A stretch of 64,000 nt of DNA from an uncultured SAR86 cluster bacterium (GTDB lineage: Bacteria > Pseudomonadota > Gammaproteobacteria > Magnimaribacterales > D2472): the NCBI GenBank assembly GCA_943788515.1, contig CALSQM010000002.1, positions 124,001 to 188,000 of the forward strand, in the 5' to 3' direction. Each line of letters begins with the position of its first letter. The stretch's first letter is position 1. Positions 24,359 through 33,276 of the stretch are shown here, in pieces. The notes below the pieces were generated by a model, which was not told the origin of the DNA, did no database searches, and saw only the letters and a program-made list of their open reading frames with translations. The position numbers were made by a program, and so were the translations under genes.

Positions 24359-24979
24359 ATGTTAACAGAGCCAAAGAAAATAGCGTCTAACGTAACCTTA
24401 TATTCAACTGATCCAATAATATATGTTGTATCAAATTTTCTATCCGACGAGGAATGCCAGAGTTTCATTGATTTAGGTTTGGGTAATATGAAAAGAGCAA
24501 CAGTAGCTGGCAACACTGATGAGGTGGTTGAAAATAGAACTAATGACTTTTTTTGGCTAGAACATAACGCAAGTGACATTGTTCACGAGGTCAGCAAGCG
24601 ATTTTCGGTTTTAGTTAAAATGCCCATCAATAATGCAGAACAATTTCAGTTGGTCTACTACGGTCCAGAGAAAGAATATAAGCCACATTTTGATTCTTTT
24701 GATAAAGATACAGATGCAGGCAAGAAAAATATGGAAGTAGGTGGCCAAAGAATAACTACGGCATTGGCATATTTAAATGATGTTGAGTCTGGTGGAGCAA
24801 CAGACTTTCCAGAGATAGGCGTTTCTATTAAGCCCAATAAAGGCGATGTGGTTATATTTAATAACTGCATAGAAGGCACGACAGAGATACATCCAAAATC
24901 ACTTCATGCCGGGTCACCTGTAATATCTGGAGAGAAATGGGCCGTCAACCTATGGTTTAGAGAGAACGCAATATATTGA
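24359..24979 (+). CDS. Prolyl 4-hydroxylase-like 2-oxoglutarate/Fe(II) dioxygenase
   Basis: 206 aa, cytosolic (no signal peptide). It has the P4H-type double-stranded beta-helix: Fe ligands H110 and D112 in KPHFDSFD and H183 in SLHAGSPV, with the 2-oxoglutarate-binding Lys193 in GEKWAVNLWF. The N-terminal ENRTNDFFWLEH matches the 'RTS...WL' substrate-loop pattern of P4Hs. Similar enzymes hydroxylate Skp1 (Dictyostelium PhyA), collagen-like peptides, and EF-Tu in Pseudomonas. Because a GT60-like enzyme is encoded divergently beside it, hydroxyproline followed by GlcNAc addition is a reasonable hypothesis. It could instead act on free proline or another protein. Confidence 0.88.
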   Translation: MLTEPKKIASNVTLYSTDPIIYVVSNFLSDEECQSFIDLGLGNMKRATVAGNTDEVVENRTNDFFWLEHNASDIVHEVSKRFSVLVKMPINNAEQFQLVYYGPEKEYKPHFDSFDKDTDAGKKNMEVGGQRITTALAYLNDVESGGATDFPEIGVSIKPNKGDVVIFNNCIEGTTEIHPKSLHAGSPVISGEKWAVNLWFRENAIY

Positions 24980-24980
24980 G

Positions 24981-25823
24981 CTATTTAATTTTTAATGATC
25001 TTTGACTATCAACAATATTGTATAAATGCTCTTGAGCTTCAGGCTTTAACTGTGCCACTCCCATGGTGATGACATCTATTATTGCTGAATAAGCTATTCT
25101 TGAAGTTAGAGGCTTATTAATCCTAAAATTATCGCCAACATTAATTTCAATTGGGTAATCGCAAATATTTGCTAAAGGGGAATTGCCTGGCATGATTCCT
25201 ATAACTTTCACTCCAGACTTTCTTACTATTTTTACGCTATCAATCAAAGCTGAGGTTGTTCCAGACTGAGAAATAGCCACCACCACATCATTTTTTGAAA
25301 GCGAATTTGCTGACATCAGCTGGATATGAGGATCAGAAATAAAAGAAGATGAAATTTTTAGTCTAAAGAATTTATGTTGTGCGTCCATTGCAACTGGGGC
25401 AGAGCCCCCAAATGCATAAACCTCAACTCTACCAGCATTCGCAAGAGCCTCGATTGCCGACTCAAGTGTGTTCTGGTCTATTTGAGATCTAACGTTTAAG
25501 ATCTCACTAATAGCAGTATCAAAAACTTTTTCACAAAGCTCATTAATACTATCGTCCTCATCAATTTCATACATCACAAAATAATCATCAGCCGCAAGTT
25601 GTTGAGAGAGATTAATTTTAAATTCTTGATAGCCTGAAAAACCTAAAGCCTTGCAGAACCTTATTAGTGTTGGTTCACTTATTCCCATAGCGCTCGATGC
25701 TTCAGCTGTCTTCATAGTAATAACAGACTTTGGATCATTTAAAACGAAATCAGCAACCAGTTTTTCAGATTTTCGCAATTCAGGTATGGTATTTCTAATT
25801 TGTCGCAATAATTTTGTTGGCAT
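24981..25823 (-). CDS. RpiR/HexR-family transcriptional regulator (HTH + SIS)
   Basis: 280 aa. N-terminal HTH_6: LRQIRNTIPELRKSEKLVADFVLNDP and the recognition helix MGISEPTLIRFCKALGFSGYQEFK. C-terminal SIS sugar-phosphate domain from about residue 125: VYAFGGSAPVAMDAQHKFFRL and VVAISQSGTTSALIDSVK. In gammaproteobacteria HexR senses 2-keto-3-deoxy-6-phosphogluconate and controls central sugar metabolism; no sugar genes sit here, so the regulon is elsewhere. Divergent from uvrD by 42 bp. Tail-to-tail with the P4H gene, 1 nt apart. Confidence 0.85.
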   Translation of the reverse strand: MPTKLLRQIRNTIPELRKSEKLVADFVLNDPKSVITMKTAEASSAMGISEPTLIRFCKALGFSGYQEFKINLSQQLAADDYFVMYEIDEDDSINELCEKVFDTAISEILNVRSQIDQNTLESAIEALANAGRVEVYAFGGSAPVAMDAQHKFFRLKISSSFISDPHIQLMSANSLSKNDVVVAISQSGTTSALIDSVKIVRKSGVKVIGIMPGNSPLANICDYPIEINVGDNFRINKPLTSRIAYSAIIDVITMGVAQLKPEAQEHLYNIVDSQRSLKIK

Positions 25824-25865
25824 AAGGTTAGAATATCCCTCTTAAGCAAAAAAATGAATCCCTAA

Positions 25866-28040
25866 ATGGACGTTTCGCACATATTAGACCATCTCAACGA
25901 TCAACAACGAGAAGCGGTTACGTCAGAAAAAAGACATTTAATGGTTCTTGCTGGAGCTGGATCTGGTAAAACTAGAGTCCTAGTTCATAAAATAGCATGG
26001 GAGGTTGAGGCTCTTAATAGAAACCCTGGATCTATCATGGCTGTTACTTTTACCAATAAAGCCGCTCTTGAAATGAGATCAAGAATTGAAGAATTATTAC
26101 AAGCGCCAATGTTAGACGGTTGGGTTGGTACTTTTCATGGCCTTTCACACAAAATGCTTAAACGCTTCCATAAAGAGGCAAGTCTTAGTAGCGGGTTCAC
26201 AATTTTAGACTCAGATGACCAACTAAGAATAATTAAAAGAATCTCTAAAGAGCTTGACCTTGATGAGGTCACATGGCCATCAAGACAAAGCCAATGGCAG
26301 ATAAATTCATGGAAGGATGAGGGATTCAGAAATGACTTCGTAGATGACAAGGGCGATTTTGCAAGAGAAACCATTAAAAAAATATACAAAGAATATGAGG
26401 CCACCTGCTTAAGAGATAACCTAGTAGATTTTGGTGAGTTATTGCTTAGATCTTATGAAATCGTCAGAGATAATGCTTCTGTAAAAGCTTTTTTCCATTC
26501 AAGATTTAGATCAATATTGGTTGATGAATTCCAAGATACAAATACCATTCAATATAATTGGTTGCTAGAAATTGCTTCTTCAGAGGCCTCCATAACTGCA
26601 GTTGGAGATGATGATCAATCTATATATGGATGGAGAGGGGCCAAAGTTGAAAATGTAGATTCTTTTACAAAAACATTTGATGACACAGAAATTATTAGGC
26701 TTGAACAAAATTATAGATCTACAAATATAATTTTAGGTGCTGCAAACGCGCTTATTGAAAACAATACAGATAGGCTAGGAAAAAATCTTTGGACAGAAAA
26801 GCTCGAAGGAGAGCAGATAGTTTTATACCAAGCATATAACGAACAAGACGAGGCTAGATTTGTTGCGGATGTTCTTAAGGACTGGATGAATAAGGGCGAA
26901 ATGTATGAGGATGCTGCTGTTCTTTACAGATCAAATGCCCAATCAAGAGCTCTTGAGGAGGCTCTCTTAAGATCTAGCATTCCATATAGAATTTATGGTG
27001 GGCAGAGGTTCTATGAAAGATTAGAAATTAAAAATGCTATTGCGTATTTAAAAATAATTTTTAATCACTCTGATAACCCAGCATTTGAAAGATCAATCTC
27101 AAATCCAACAAGAGGTGTTGGGGAAAAAACATTAGCAAAAATTAGAGGAGCTGCAAAGCAACATAACATTTCATACATCAAAGCGTCAGCAAAGCTTGTT
27201 GATGAGGGCTCAATTTCTGGCAGAGGTGGCGCTGGGCTATCTTCATATTTGCAGTTCATATTAAGGTGCAAAGAATTCATAGAGGAAAATCCACTGTCAG
27301 ATCTTATGGAAGAGATTATTAAAACATCTGGATTAGTCGCATATCACGCTAAAGAGCCAGGAGAAAAAGGAAAAACAAGAGTAGAAAACTTAGAAGAGCT
27401 TGTTTCTGCAACCGCTTACTTTGAGCAAAGCATTAAAGAAGATAAGCCTAATAAAGAAATTGCAGAACAATACCTAGATATGATTTCCTTAGACTCTGGA
27501 GATAGACAAGCATCAGAGCATGATGATGCAGCCCAACTTATGACTCTCCATTCAGCAAAAGGGTTAGAGTTCAAACTTGTTCTTATAACTGGACTTGAGG
27601 AAAGTTTATTTCCTCATGGCAGATCAATGGAAAATCCATCACAACTTCAGGAAGAGAGAAGACTTTGTTATGTCGGTATTACAAGAGCAATGGAAAAACT
27701 ATATATAACCCATGCCGAATCAAGAAGACTGCACGGCTCTGATACATTTAATCCTCCATCTCGATTTTTGAGAGAAATACCCAAAGGCCTAATTAATGAG
27801 ATCAGGCCGAGAGCGCAAACCAATATCCCTTATAATAGAAAGGATTTTAAAGAAACAAAGTTTGAATTCGAGGATGAAATAGGAATTTCATTAGGCCAAA
27901 GAGTTTTACATAAAACATTTGGAGAGGGAGTGGTTCTTAATTATGAGGGCTCAGGAGATGCAGCTAGAGTTCAAATCAATTTCAATAAAGCAGGAACAAA
28001 ATGGCTTGTGATGGCTTATGCAAAACTAGAAAAATTATGA
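25866..28040 (+). CDS. uvrD: DNA helicase II, UvrD
   Basis: 724 aa superfamily 1A helicase: Walker A AGAGSGKTRVL near residue 29, motif Ia VTFTNKAALEMRSRI, motif II LVDEFQDTNTIQYNW near 218, motif III GDDDQSIYGWRGA, motif IV QNYRS, V-VI LMTLHSAKGLEFKLV and CYVGITRAMEKL. The C-terminal Tudor-like tail GQRVLHKTFGEGVVLNYEG is typical of UvrD/PcrA. It unwinds 3'-5' in nucleotide-excision and mismatch repair. TTAGAAT at 25828 is a likely -10. Its stop overlaps the TRAP binding-protein start (ATGA). Confidence 0.95.
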   Translation: MDVSHILDHLNDQQREAVTSEKRHLMVLAGAGSGKTRVLVHKIAWEVEALNRNPGSIMAVTFTNKAALEMRSRIEELLQAPMLDGWVGTFHGLSHKMLKRFHKEASLSSGFTILDSDDQLRIIKRISKELDLDEVTWPSRQSQWQINSWKDEGFRNDFVDDKGDFARETIKKIYKEYEATCLRDNLVDFGELLLRSYEIVRDNASVKAFFHSRFRSILVDEFQDTNTIQYNWLLEIASSEASITAVGDDDQSIYGWRGAKVENVDSFTKTFDDTEIIRLEQNYRSTNIILGAANALIENNTDRLGKNLWTEKLEGEQIVLYQAYNEQDEARFVADVLKDWMNKGEMYEDAAVLYRSNAQSRALEEALLRSSIPYRIYGGQRFYERLEIKNAIAYLKIIFNHSDNPAFERSISNPTRGVGEKTLAKIRGAAKQHNISYIKASAKLVDEGSISGRGGAGLSSYLQFILRCKEFIEENPLSDLMEEIIKTSGLVAYHAKEPGEKGKTRVENLEELVSATAYFEQSIKEDKPNKEIAEQYLDMISLDSGDRQASEHDDAAQLMTLHSAKGLEFKLVLITGLEESLFPHGRSMENPSQLQEERRLCYVGITRAMEKLYITHAESRRLHGSDTFNPPSRFLREIPKGLINEIRPRAQTNIPYNRKDFKETKFEFEDEIGISLGQRVLHKTFGEGVVLNYEGSGDAARVQINFNKAGTKWLVMAYAKLEKL

Positions 28041-29128
28041 TGATAAAAAAATATTCTTACCTATTAACAATTTTATTAATTATTGGGTGTTCAGATAACA
28101 AGGAGGCCAGCAGCGAGCCTTCAATAGATTCTCAAAAAACTTATAACTGGAGACTGGTAACAGCATGGCCAAAAAACTACCCTGGCTTAGGAATGGCTCC
28201 TGAGAGAATTGCTGAGTTGGTTGAAGAAATGAGTAACGGTCAAATGAAGATCACTGTATATGGCGCTGGCGAACAAGTCCCAGCCTTTGGAGTTTTTGAC
28301 GCTGTTTCAAGTGGAGCACATCAGATGGGCCACAGTGGAGGATATTTCTGGAAAGGCAAAGCCCCAGCTGCACAATTTTTTACAGGCGTTCCTTTTGGTC
28401 TTACTGCTGATGAGATCAATGCATGGACTAATCGCGGAGGAGGCATTGAGCTCTGGAGAGAAGTTTATGAACCATTTAATATTTACCCAATTCCTGCAGG
28501 CAATACAGGCACCCAAATGTTTGGGTGGTTTAAAAAAGAGATAAATTCTCTAGATGATATCAAGGGACTAAAAATGAGAATTCCCGGGATAGGCGGAGAA
28601 GTTTTAGAAAGAGCTGGTGGCATTCCAGTAACTCTTCCAGGGGGAGAACTATTTACCGCTCTTCAAACTGGTGTCATTGATGCAACTGAATGGGTTGGCC
28701 CATACAATGATTTGACTTTTGGATTTCATCAAGCTGCAAAGTATTACTATTATCCGGGATGGCATGAGCCTGGATCAATGCTTGAACTTTTGATAAACAA
28801 AGATGAATGGGAGGCTTTACCAAAACATCTTCAAGTTATTATTGATACTGCTTCCAAAGCTGTTAACCAAGATATTTTAGATGAATATACTGCAAGAAAT
28901 AACAGAGCCCTTAGGGAATTAGTGGATGTCCATGGAGTTGAATTAAGAAAACTTCCAGATGACGTAATAGCAGAATTTAAAATAATAGCGACTGAAATTT
29001 TGGAAGAGAATGCTTCCGAGGATGAAATGGTTAATAAGGTCTACCAGTCTTACAAGCAATTTAAAGAAGAGGTTACTGCGTACCATAAGGTATCTGAAGA
29101 TGCTTTTGTAAAGGCAAGAAATAATTAG
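28037..29128 (+). CDS. TRAP transporter substrate-binding lipoprotein (DctP family, 2-oxo/hydroxy-monocarboxylate type)
   Basis: 363 aa from ATG 28037, overlapping the uvrD stop by 4 bp; the longer track start at 28001 is inside uvrD. Lipobox LIIGC near residue 17 predicts lipidation. Family blocks: WPKNYPGLGMAPERIAELVE, KMRIPGIGGEVLERAGGIPV with the conserved ligand-binding Arg, and LFTALQTGVIDATEWVGPYND, matching TakP/lactate-binding relatives. It delivers small carboxylates to the DctQM membrane unit, whose genes lie about 2.3 kb away on the other strand. Confidence 0.9.
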   Translation: MMIKKYSYLLTILLIIGCSDNKEASSEPSIDSQKTYNWRLVTAWPKNYPGLGMAPERIAELVEEMSNGQMKITVYGAGEQVPAFGVFDAVSSGAHQMGHSGGYFWKGKAPAAQFFTGVPFGLTADEINAWTNRGGGIELWREVYEPFNIYPIPAGNTGTQMFGWFKKEINSLDDIKGLKMRIPGIGGEVLERAGGIPVTLPGGELFTALQTGVIDATEWVGPYNDLTFGFHQAAKYYYYPGWHEPGSMLELLINKDEWEALPKHLQVIIDTASKAVNQDILDEYTARNNRALRELVDVHGVELRKLPDDVIAEFKIIATEILEENASEDEMVNKVYQSYKQFKEEVTAYHKVSEDAFVKARNN

Positions 29129-29730
29129 TGTCAGACGAACTTACTTTTAAATCACTAGGAACTGCAAATTATCTAGAAACATTGGATGGCATGAAAGCTC
29201 ATCTCATGTCTGATAACTTTCAGAATGAAATATGGATGCTAGAACATCCTCCTGTTTTTACTCTTGGGACTGCTGCAGATAATAAACATGTATTAGATGC
29301 CAGAGATATTCCAGTTATTCAATCTGACAGAGGCGGCGAAGTAACTTATCACGGTCCGGGGCAGCTAGTAATTTATTTTATGATTGATGTAAAAAGAAAT
29401 AAACTTGGACCGAAAAGCCTAGTTAAGACTCTCCAAGAATTTACTAAATCTCTACTAGCTAACTATTCAATAGAATCTAATTTTATAGAAGGCGCGCCTG
29501 GAGTGTATGTAAATGGAAAAAAAATTGCTTCCATTGGCTTGAGAATTTCTAAGGGCAAGACTTACCACGGAATAAGTATCAATGTTGACATGGATTTAAC
29601 ACCATTTTCCTATATAAATCCCTGTGGATACCAAGGATTAGAGGTTGCCCAAATAAAAGATTATAAAAAAGATATAACACTTAAAGAAGTAGAATACCTT
29701 GCAATTAAACTTTTAGAACCTATATTTTAG
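29128..29730 (+). CDS. lipB: Octanoyltransferase LipB
   Basis: 200 aa; GTG start at 29128 shares one base with the preceding TAG stop. Signature blocks [20 protein letters not shown] near residue 69 and [21 protein letters not shown] near residue 128 carry the conserved Lys and Gly residues, and the catalytic Cys is in NPCGYQGL near residue 170. Transfers octanoyl from acyl carrier protein to lipoyl domains. Followed after 2 nt by lipA, the usual pair. Confidence 0.96.
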   Translation: MSDELTFKSLGTANYLETLDGMKAHLMSDNFQNEIWMLEHPPVFTLGTAADNKHVLDARDIPVIQSDRGGEVTYHGPGQLVIYFMIDVKRNKLGPKSLVKTLQEFTKSLLANYSIESNFIEGAPGVYVNGKKIASIGLRISKGKTYHGISINVDMDLTPFSYINPCGYQGLEVAQIKDYKKDITLKEVEYLAIKLLEPIF

Positions 29731-29732
29731 AT

Positions 29733-30701
29733 ATGGAAATTATTCCGACACAAAAAATTGTCAATAGAGACGGGGTAAAAGCTGTTAAGAATGGCCAAAA
29801 GGGAAATCAGTACTCTGACATCCCCAATCTAAAAAAACCAGACTGGCTTCGAGTCAAAGCACAGTTCAATCCAAACTTTCATAAAATAAAAGATCAGGTA
29901 GCAGAAAAAAAACTTAATACTGTTTGTGAAGAGGCGCATTGCCCTAACATTTCTGAATGCTGGTCGGCTGGAACCGCCACTTTTATGTTGATGGGCTCGG
30001 TTTGTACAAGAGCATGTAAGTTTTGCTCAGTAGATACCGGAAACCCTAAGGGTTGGCTAGATCATGATGAGCCAATGAATACAGCAAAAGCAGTTGAAAT
30101 AATGAAATTAAAGTATGTCGTCCTTACCTCTGTGAATAGGGATGATTTACCAGATGGTGGTGCAAAGCATTTTGCAGACACAGTAAAGCTTATTAAGGAT
30201 CTAAATCCTGGAACTGCTGTAGAAGCCTTAACACCAGACTTTAAGGGCTTGTCGTCTTCAATCGATACTATCGTTAATTGCGGACTGGAGGTTTTTGCTC
30301 AAAATATAGAAACGGTTGAAAGACTTACCCACCCAGTTCGAGATGTCAGAGCAGGTTATCAACAAACTCTAGATGTTTTGGCTGAATCAAAAAAAATAAA
30401 TCCAAAAGTACTCACAAAGACAAGTCTTATTCTGGGTCTTGGAGAAACGGATGAGGAAATTGAGAAGACAATGGATGATTTGATTGAGAAGAAAGTTGAT
30501 ATTCTTACAATTGGACAGTATTTGCGGCCAACCCTTAACCATCTGCCTATTGAAAGATGGGTTAGGCCTGAAGAATTTGAGACATATAGAGAGATTGGTT
30601 TAAAAAAAGGGTTTCTTGAAGTGGTATCTGGACCAATGGTCAGATCAAGCTATAGAGCTGAAAGAGCTCTTGAAAAAAATAATGCCGGATTAAGTGCCTA
30701 A
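29733..30701 (+). CDS. lipA: Lipoyl synthase LipA
   Basis: 322 aa radical-SAM enzyme. Auxiliary [4Fe-4S] cluster motif [12 protein letters not shown] near residue 65, radical-SAM motif [10 protein letters not shown] near residue 91, and the terminal RSSYRAE where the auxiliary-cluster Ser sits. Inserts two sulfurs into the octanoyl chain on 2-oxoacid dehydrogenases and the glycine cleavage H protein. Directly follows lipB, so the lipoylation pathway is complete here. Confidence 0.97.
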   Translation: MEIIPTQKIVNRDGVKAVKNGQKGNQYSDIPNLKKPDWLRVKAQFNPNFHKIKDQVAEKKLNTVCEEAHCPNISECWSAGTATFMLMGSVCTRACKFCSVDTGNPKGWLDHDEPMNTAKAVEIMKLKYVVLTSVNRDDLPDGGAKHFADTVKLIKDLNPGTAVEALTPDFKGLSSSIDTIVNCGLEVFAQNIETVERLTHPVRDVRAGYQQTLDVLAESKKINPKVLTKTSLILGLGETDEEIEKTMDDLIEKKVDILTIGQYLRPTLNHLPIERWVRPEEFETYREIGLKKGFLEVVSGPMVRSSYRAERALEKNNAGLSA

Positions 30702-30777
30702 TTTAAAAGTAGAAAAAATTGATTATAATTTATTTATGATTATTATATTTATATAGTTACATAACATTAAAAATAAT

Positions 30778-31176
30778 ATGGATTTTTCACAAAGCATAAA
30801 AAATTACTTTCACAAATGGATTGATTTTAGAACTAGAATTTCTAGATCAGAGTACTGGTTTGGCTATTTGGGAGTGATACTGATTTCGTTTGGTTTTGGT
30901 TTTCTAATAGGATTTATAGGTGCTGCTTTAGGTGCCTCTCCTGAGGTTATTAACTTACTGATTCTGCCTTGGCAAATTTTTACAATGGTAGCATCAACTG
31001 CTCTTGCAGCAAGAAGACTTCATGATTTAAATATGTCTGGTTGGTGGCAGCTCATTATTATAACGATTATAGGCTTAATACCTTTATTAATTTGGTTGTG
31101 TTCCAAAGGTACAGATGAAAGCAATAGGTTTGGCCCAAACCCATTAACTTCTGATATTGAGTCTATGGGTGTCTAA
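30778..31176 (+). CDS. DUF805 family membrane protein
   Basis: 132 aa. N-terminal FHKWIDFRTRISRSEYWFGYLG is the family signature ('Y..F.GR..R.EYW'). Three or four TM helices follow, with LAARRLHDLNMSGWWQLI near residue 79 and a C-terminal CSKGTDESNRFGPNPL typical of DUF805. Function unknown. Upstream 76 bp is highly AT-rich with several TATAAT-like elements but no Shine-Dalgarno sequence. Confidence 0.9.
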   Translation: MDFSQSIKNYFHKWIDFRTRISRSEYWFGYLGVILISFGFGFLIGFIGAALGASPEVINLLILPWQIFTMVASTALAARRLHDLNMSGWWQLIIITIIGLIPLLIWLCSKGTDESNRFGPNPLTSDIESMGV

Positions 31177-31249
31177 TGTTAACACTTGCAGCCTCTTTTA
31201 GACTGTAAAAAAAATAGCATTCTACATATTATTTTATTAATATGATCCT

Positions 31250-31428
31250 ATGTTTAATTTTTTTATAAAAGATTGAATGACCACTTAAAAGAAGTAAATA
31301 AAAGTTACTTTCAACACCTGTATCATGCCTGGAGCATGGCATTTGCTTTAATCATTCATGGTTTATTTCCAAGCGTCCTTAAGGATTATGCTAGTGATAA
31401 GATGTGTGAGCATCAAGATGAAACCTAA
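31250..31428 (+). pseudogene. DUF6356-like small protein, single-nucleotide frameshift in a T7 run
   Basis: From the ATG at 31250 the frame reads MFNFFIKD then stops. From 31273 another frame reads NDHLKEVNKSYFQHLYHAW and on to the stop at 31428, matching the DUF6356 pattern 'HL..VN.SYF.H...A'. One extra T in the seven-T run at 31258-31264 would join them into a 59-residue protein of exact codon length. Alternatives are a real gene starting at the TTG at 31273 (51 aa) or a sequencing deletion. Not in the ORF track. Its 3' end lies 10 bp from the dctM stop. Confidence 0.55.
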
Positions 31429-31438
31429 CTTTAGTATT

Positions 31439-32776
31439 TTATAAAACGATAAAAGGAAATACCAAGACTAATGTCAGTATAGCCAATTGAATTAAGATAA
31501 ATGGTATCACCCCTGTATAAATCTCAGATGTCTTGATGCTTTGGTCAGCCACACCTCTTAGGTAAAAAAGAGAAAATCCAAATGGAGGTGTTAAAAATGA
31601 TGTTTGCAAATTAATTGCTAAAAGGATTGCTAGCCAAACAGGATCAAACCCCATCATGAGCAACGGTGGTGCTACCAGGGGAACTATTACGTAGCATATC
31701 TCTATAAAATCCAAGATGAACCCAAGCAAAAATACAAAAAGCAAAACAAAAATAAGAGCTGTATAAGGGCCACCTGGTAAAGAGCCAAAAACAAGATCAA
31801 TTAACTCGTCTCCTCCAACTCCTCTAAATATTAGTGAGAATATAGAAGCACCAATTAATATTGTAAAAATCATAGTTGTAACAATTGCAGTTTTTTGGCT
31901 AGCGTCTTGAATAAAAGCTAAATTGAATTTGCCATTTATCATCACGATAATCAATGCTCCCATAGCGCCAATAGCAGATGCCTCAGTTGGGGTAGCGATT
32001 CCTCCAATAATGGACCCTAACACTAGAATTATTAGAATAAGAGGAAGAGCAAGTGTTTTAAGGATTTCTGATAGTGGAGCATTCCATGCATTTGGCTCAA
32101 ACAAAATATCTGGATTTTTATGATTTTTATAAAGGGTATAAAACAGATAACCAAGACAAATCATTATGCCTGGAACGATAGCCCCAACAAAAAGATCACC
32201 AACAGTTACCGTCTTTTGAGAAAAAATTCCCATATTATTCTGTGCTCTCTGGTAAGCATTAGACATAACATCTCCAAGCAGCACAAGAGCTATCGAGGGA
32301 GGGATAATTTGACCAAGAGTTCCTGTTGAAGCAACAAGTCCTGATGAGAAATCTTTTTTATATCCTTGTTGAATGAGAACTGGCAATGACATGAGCCCCA
32401 TAGTTACAACTGTTGCACCAACAATACCGGTACTTGCAGCAAGAAGAGCTCCCACGACAATTATGGAAATGCTTAAGCCACCCCTAATATCTTTAAATGC
32501 TAAGGCCATGTTTGCTAACATTTTTGCAGCAATTCCAGATCTTTCAAGAATGGTTCCCATAAAGATAAAGAGAGGCACAGCAAGAAGAGTAACGTTATTC
32601 ATAATCCCGAATATTCTTAATGGAATACTTTTTAAGATTGATTCATCAAATATCCCTAAAGGTATGCAGATCAGTGCAAACAAGATTGAAACTCCAGACA
32701 GAGTAAATGCTACTGGATATCCAAGCAGCAGCGCAGAGCAAATGAGCACCAATAACAATAAAGGAACTATTTCCAT
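31439..32776 (-). CDS. TRAP transporter large permease DctM
   Basis: 445 aa, about 12 TM helices. DctM hallmarks: N-terminal LGYPVAFTLSGVSILFAL, VPLFIFMGTILERSGIA, TLGQIIPPSIALVLLGDVM and FLGFILDFIEICYVIVPLVAPPL. It forms the Na+-coupled channel of a tripartite carboxylate uptake system with DctQ (overlapping 10 bp upstream) and the DctP lipoprotein at 28037. The long central loop near residues 170-200 is seen in the 'mannitol/chloroaromatic' type large permeases, usually paired with TakP-like binding proteins. Confidence 0.95.
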   Translation of the reverse strand: MEIVPLLLLVLICSALLLGYPVAFTLSGVSILFALICIPLGIFDESILKSIPLRIFGIMNNVTLLAVPLFIFMGTILERSGIAAKMLANMALAFKDIRGGLSISIIVVGALLAASTGIVGATVVTMGLMSLPVLIQQGYKKDFSSGLVASTGTLGQIIPPSIALVLLGDVMSNAYQRAQNNMGIFSQKTVTVGDLFVGAIVPGIMICLGYLFYTLYKNHKNPDILFEPNAWNAPLSEILKTLALPLILIILVLGSIIGGIATPTEASAIGAMGALIIVMINGKFNLAFIQDASQKTAIVTTMIFTILIGASIFSLIFRGVGGDELIDLVFGSLPGGPYTALIFVLLFVFLLGFILDFIEICYVIVPLVAPPLLMMGFDPVWLAILLAINLQTSFLTPPFGFSLFYLRGVADQSIKTSEIYTGVIPFILIQLAILTLVLVFPFIVL

Positions 32777-33231
32777 TTTATTTTTATTAATTGATTGATC
32801 AGGCTGGCTATCAACGTTAAGGGAAACAAAAGCATAAATGATTTTTGGATATATACGTAATCAAGTCCGCCAGATTCAGTTGAGACTTCTTGCATGCTCC
32901 ATGATGCAGAAATGACTTCTAAAGAATAAATAAATATTACAGCCATAACGGGAAGTAAAAATATAATACCGAAAATGCTGTTTATTAGATTCTTATACTT
33001 AGTAGACGACTCTCTGTAAAAAATATCTACACGAACATGCTCATCCTCATTAAATACATATCCGGCGCAACCAAGAAAAACTAAAGCATGAAAATACATA
33101 GTCAATTCTTGAAGATCTGTTCTTCCGATACCAAAGAAATACCTACTCACAATAACTATAATCATAAGCAGAACCATTATTGGTATAAGGTATGAAATTT
33201 TTTTCCCTATAAAATTTATATACTTTTCCAT
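32767..33231 (-). CDS. TRAP transporter small permease DctQ
   Basis: 154 aa, four TM helices. FFGIGRTDLQELTMYFHALVFLGCAGY and NEDEHVRVDIFY are the typical DctQ blocks (ending 'H.rvD..y'). Its gene overlaps dctM by 10 bp. Divergent from yaaA across only 45 bp. Confidence 0.92.
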   Translation of the reverse strand: MEKYINFIGKKISYLIPIMVLLMIIVIVSRYFFGIGRTDLQELTMYFHALVFLGCAGYVFNEDEHVRVDIFYRESSTKYKNLINSIFGIIFLLPVMAVIFIYSLEVISASWSMQEVSTESGGLDYVYIQKSFMLLFPLTLIASLINQLIKIKWK

Positions 33232-33263
33232 AATTTTAATTAGAAGTATTTTCTTTATTTGGT

Positions 33264-33269
33264 TAGAAT
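33264..33269 (+). promoter_or_regulatory. -10-like TAGAAT, leaderless candidate for yaaA
   Basis: GGTTAGAAT ends 7 nt before the ATG at 33277 with no Shine-Dalgarno sequence. The same GTTAGAAT or GGTTAGAAT string precedes cysQ and uvrD. Confidence 0.45.
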
Positions 33270-33276
33270 TATAAGC

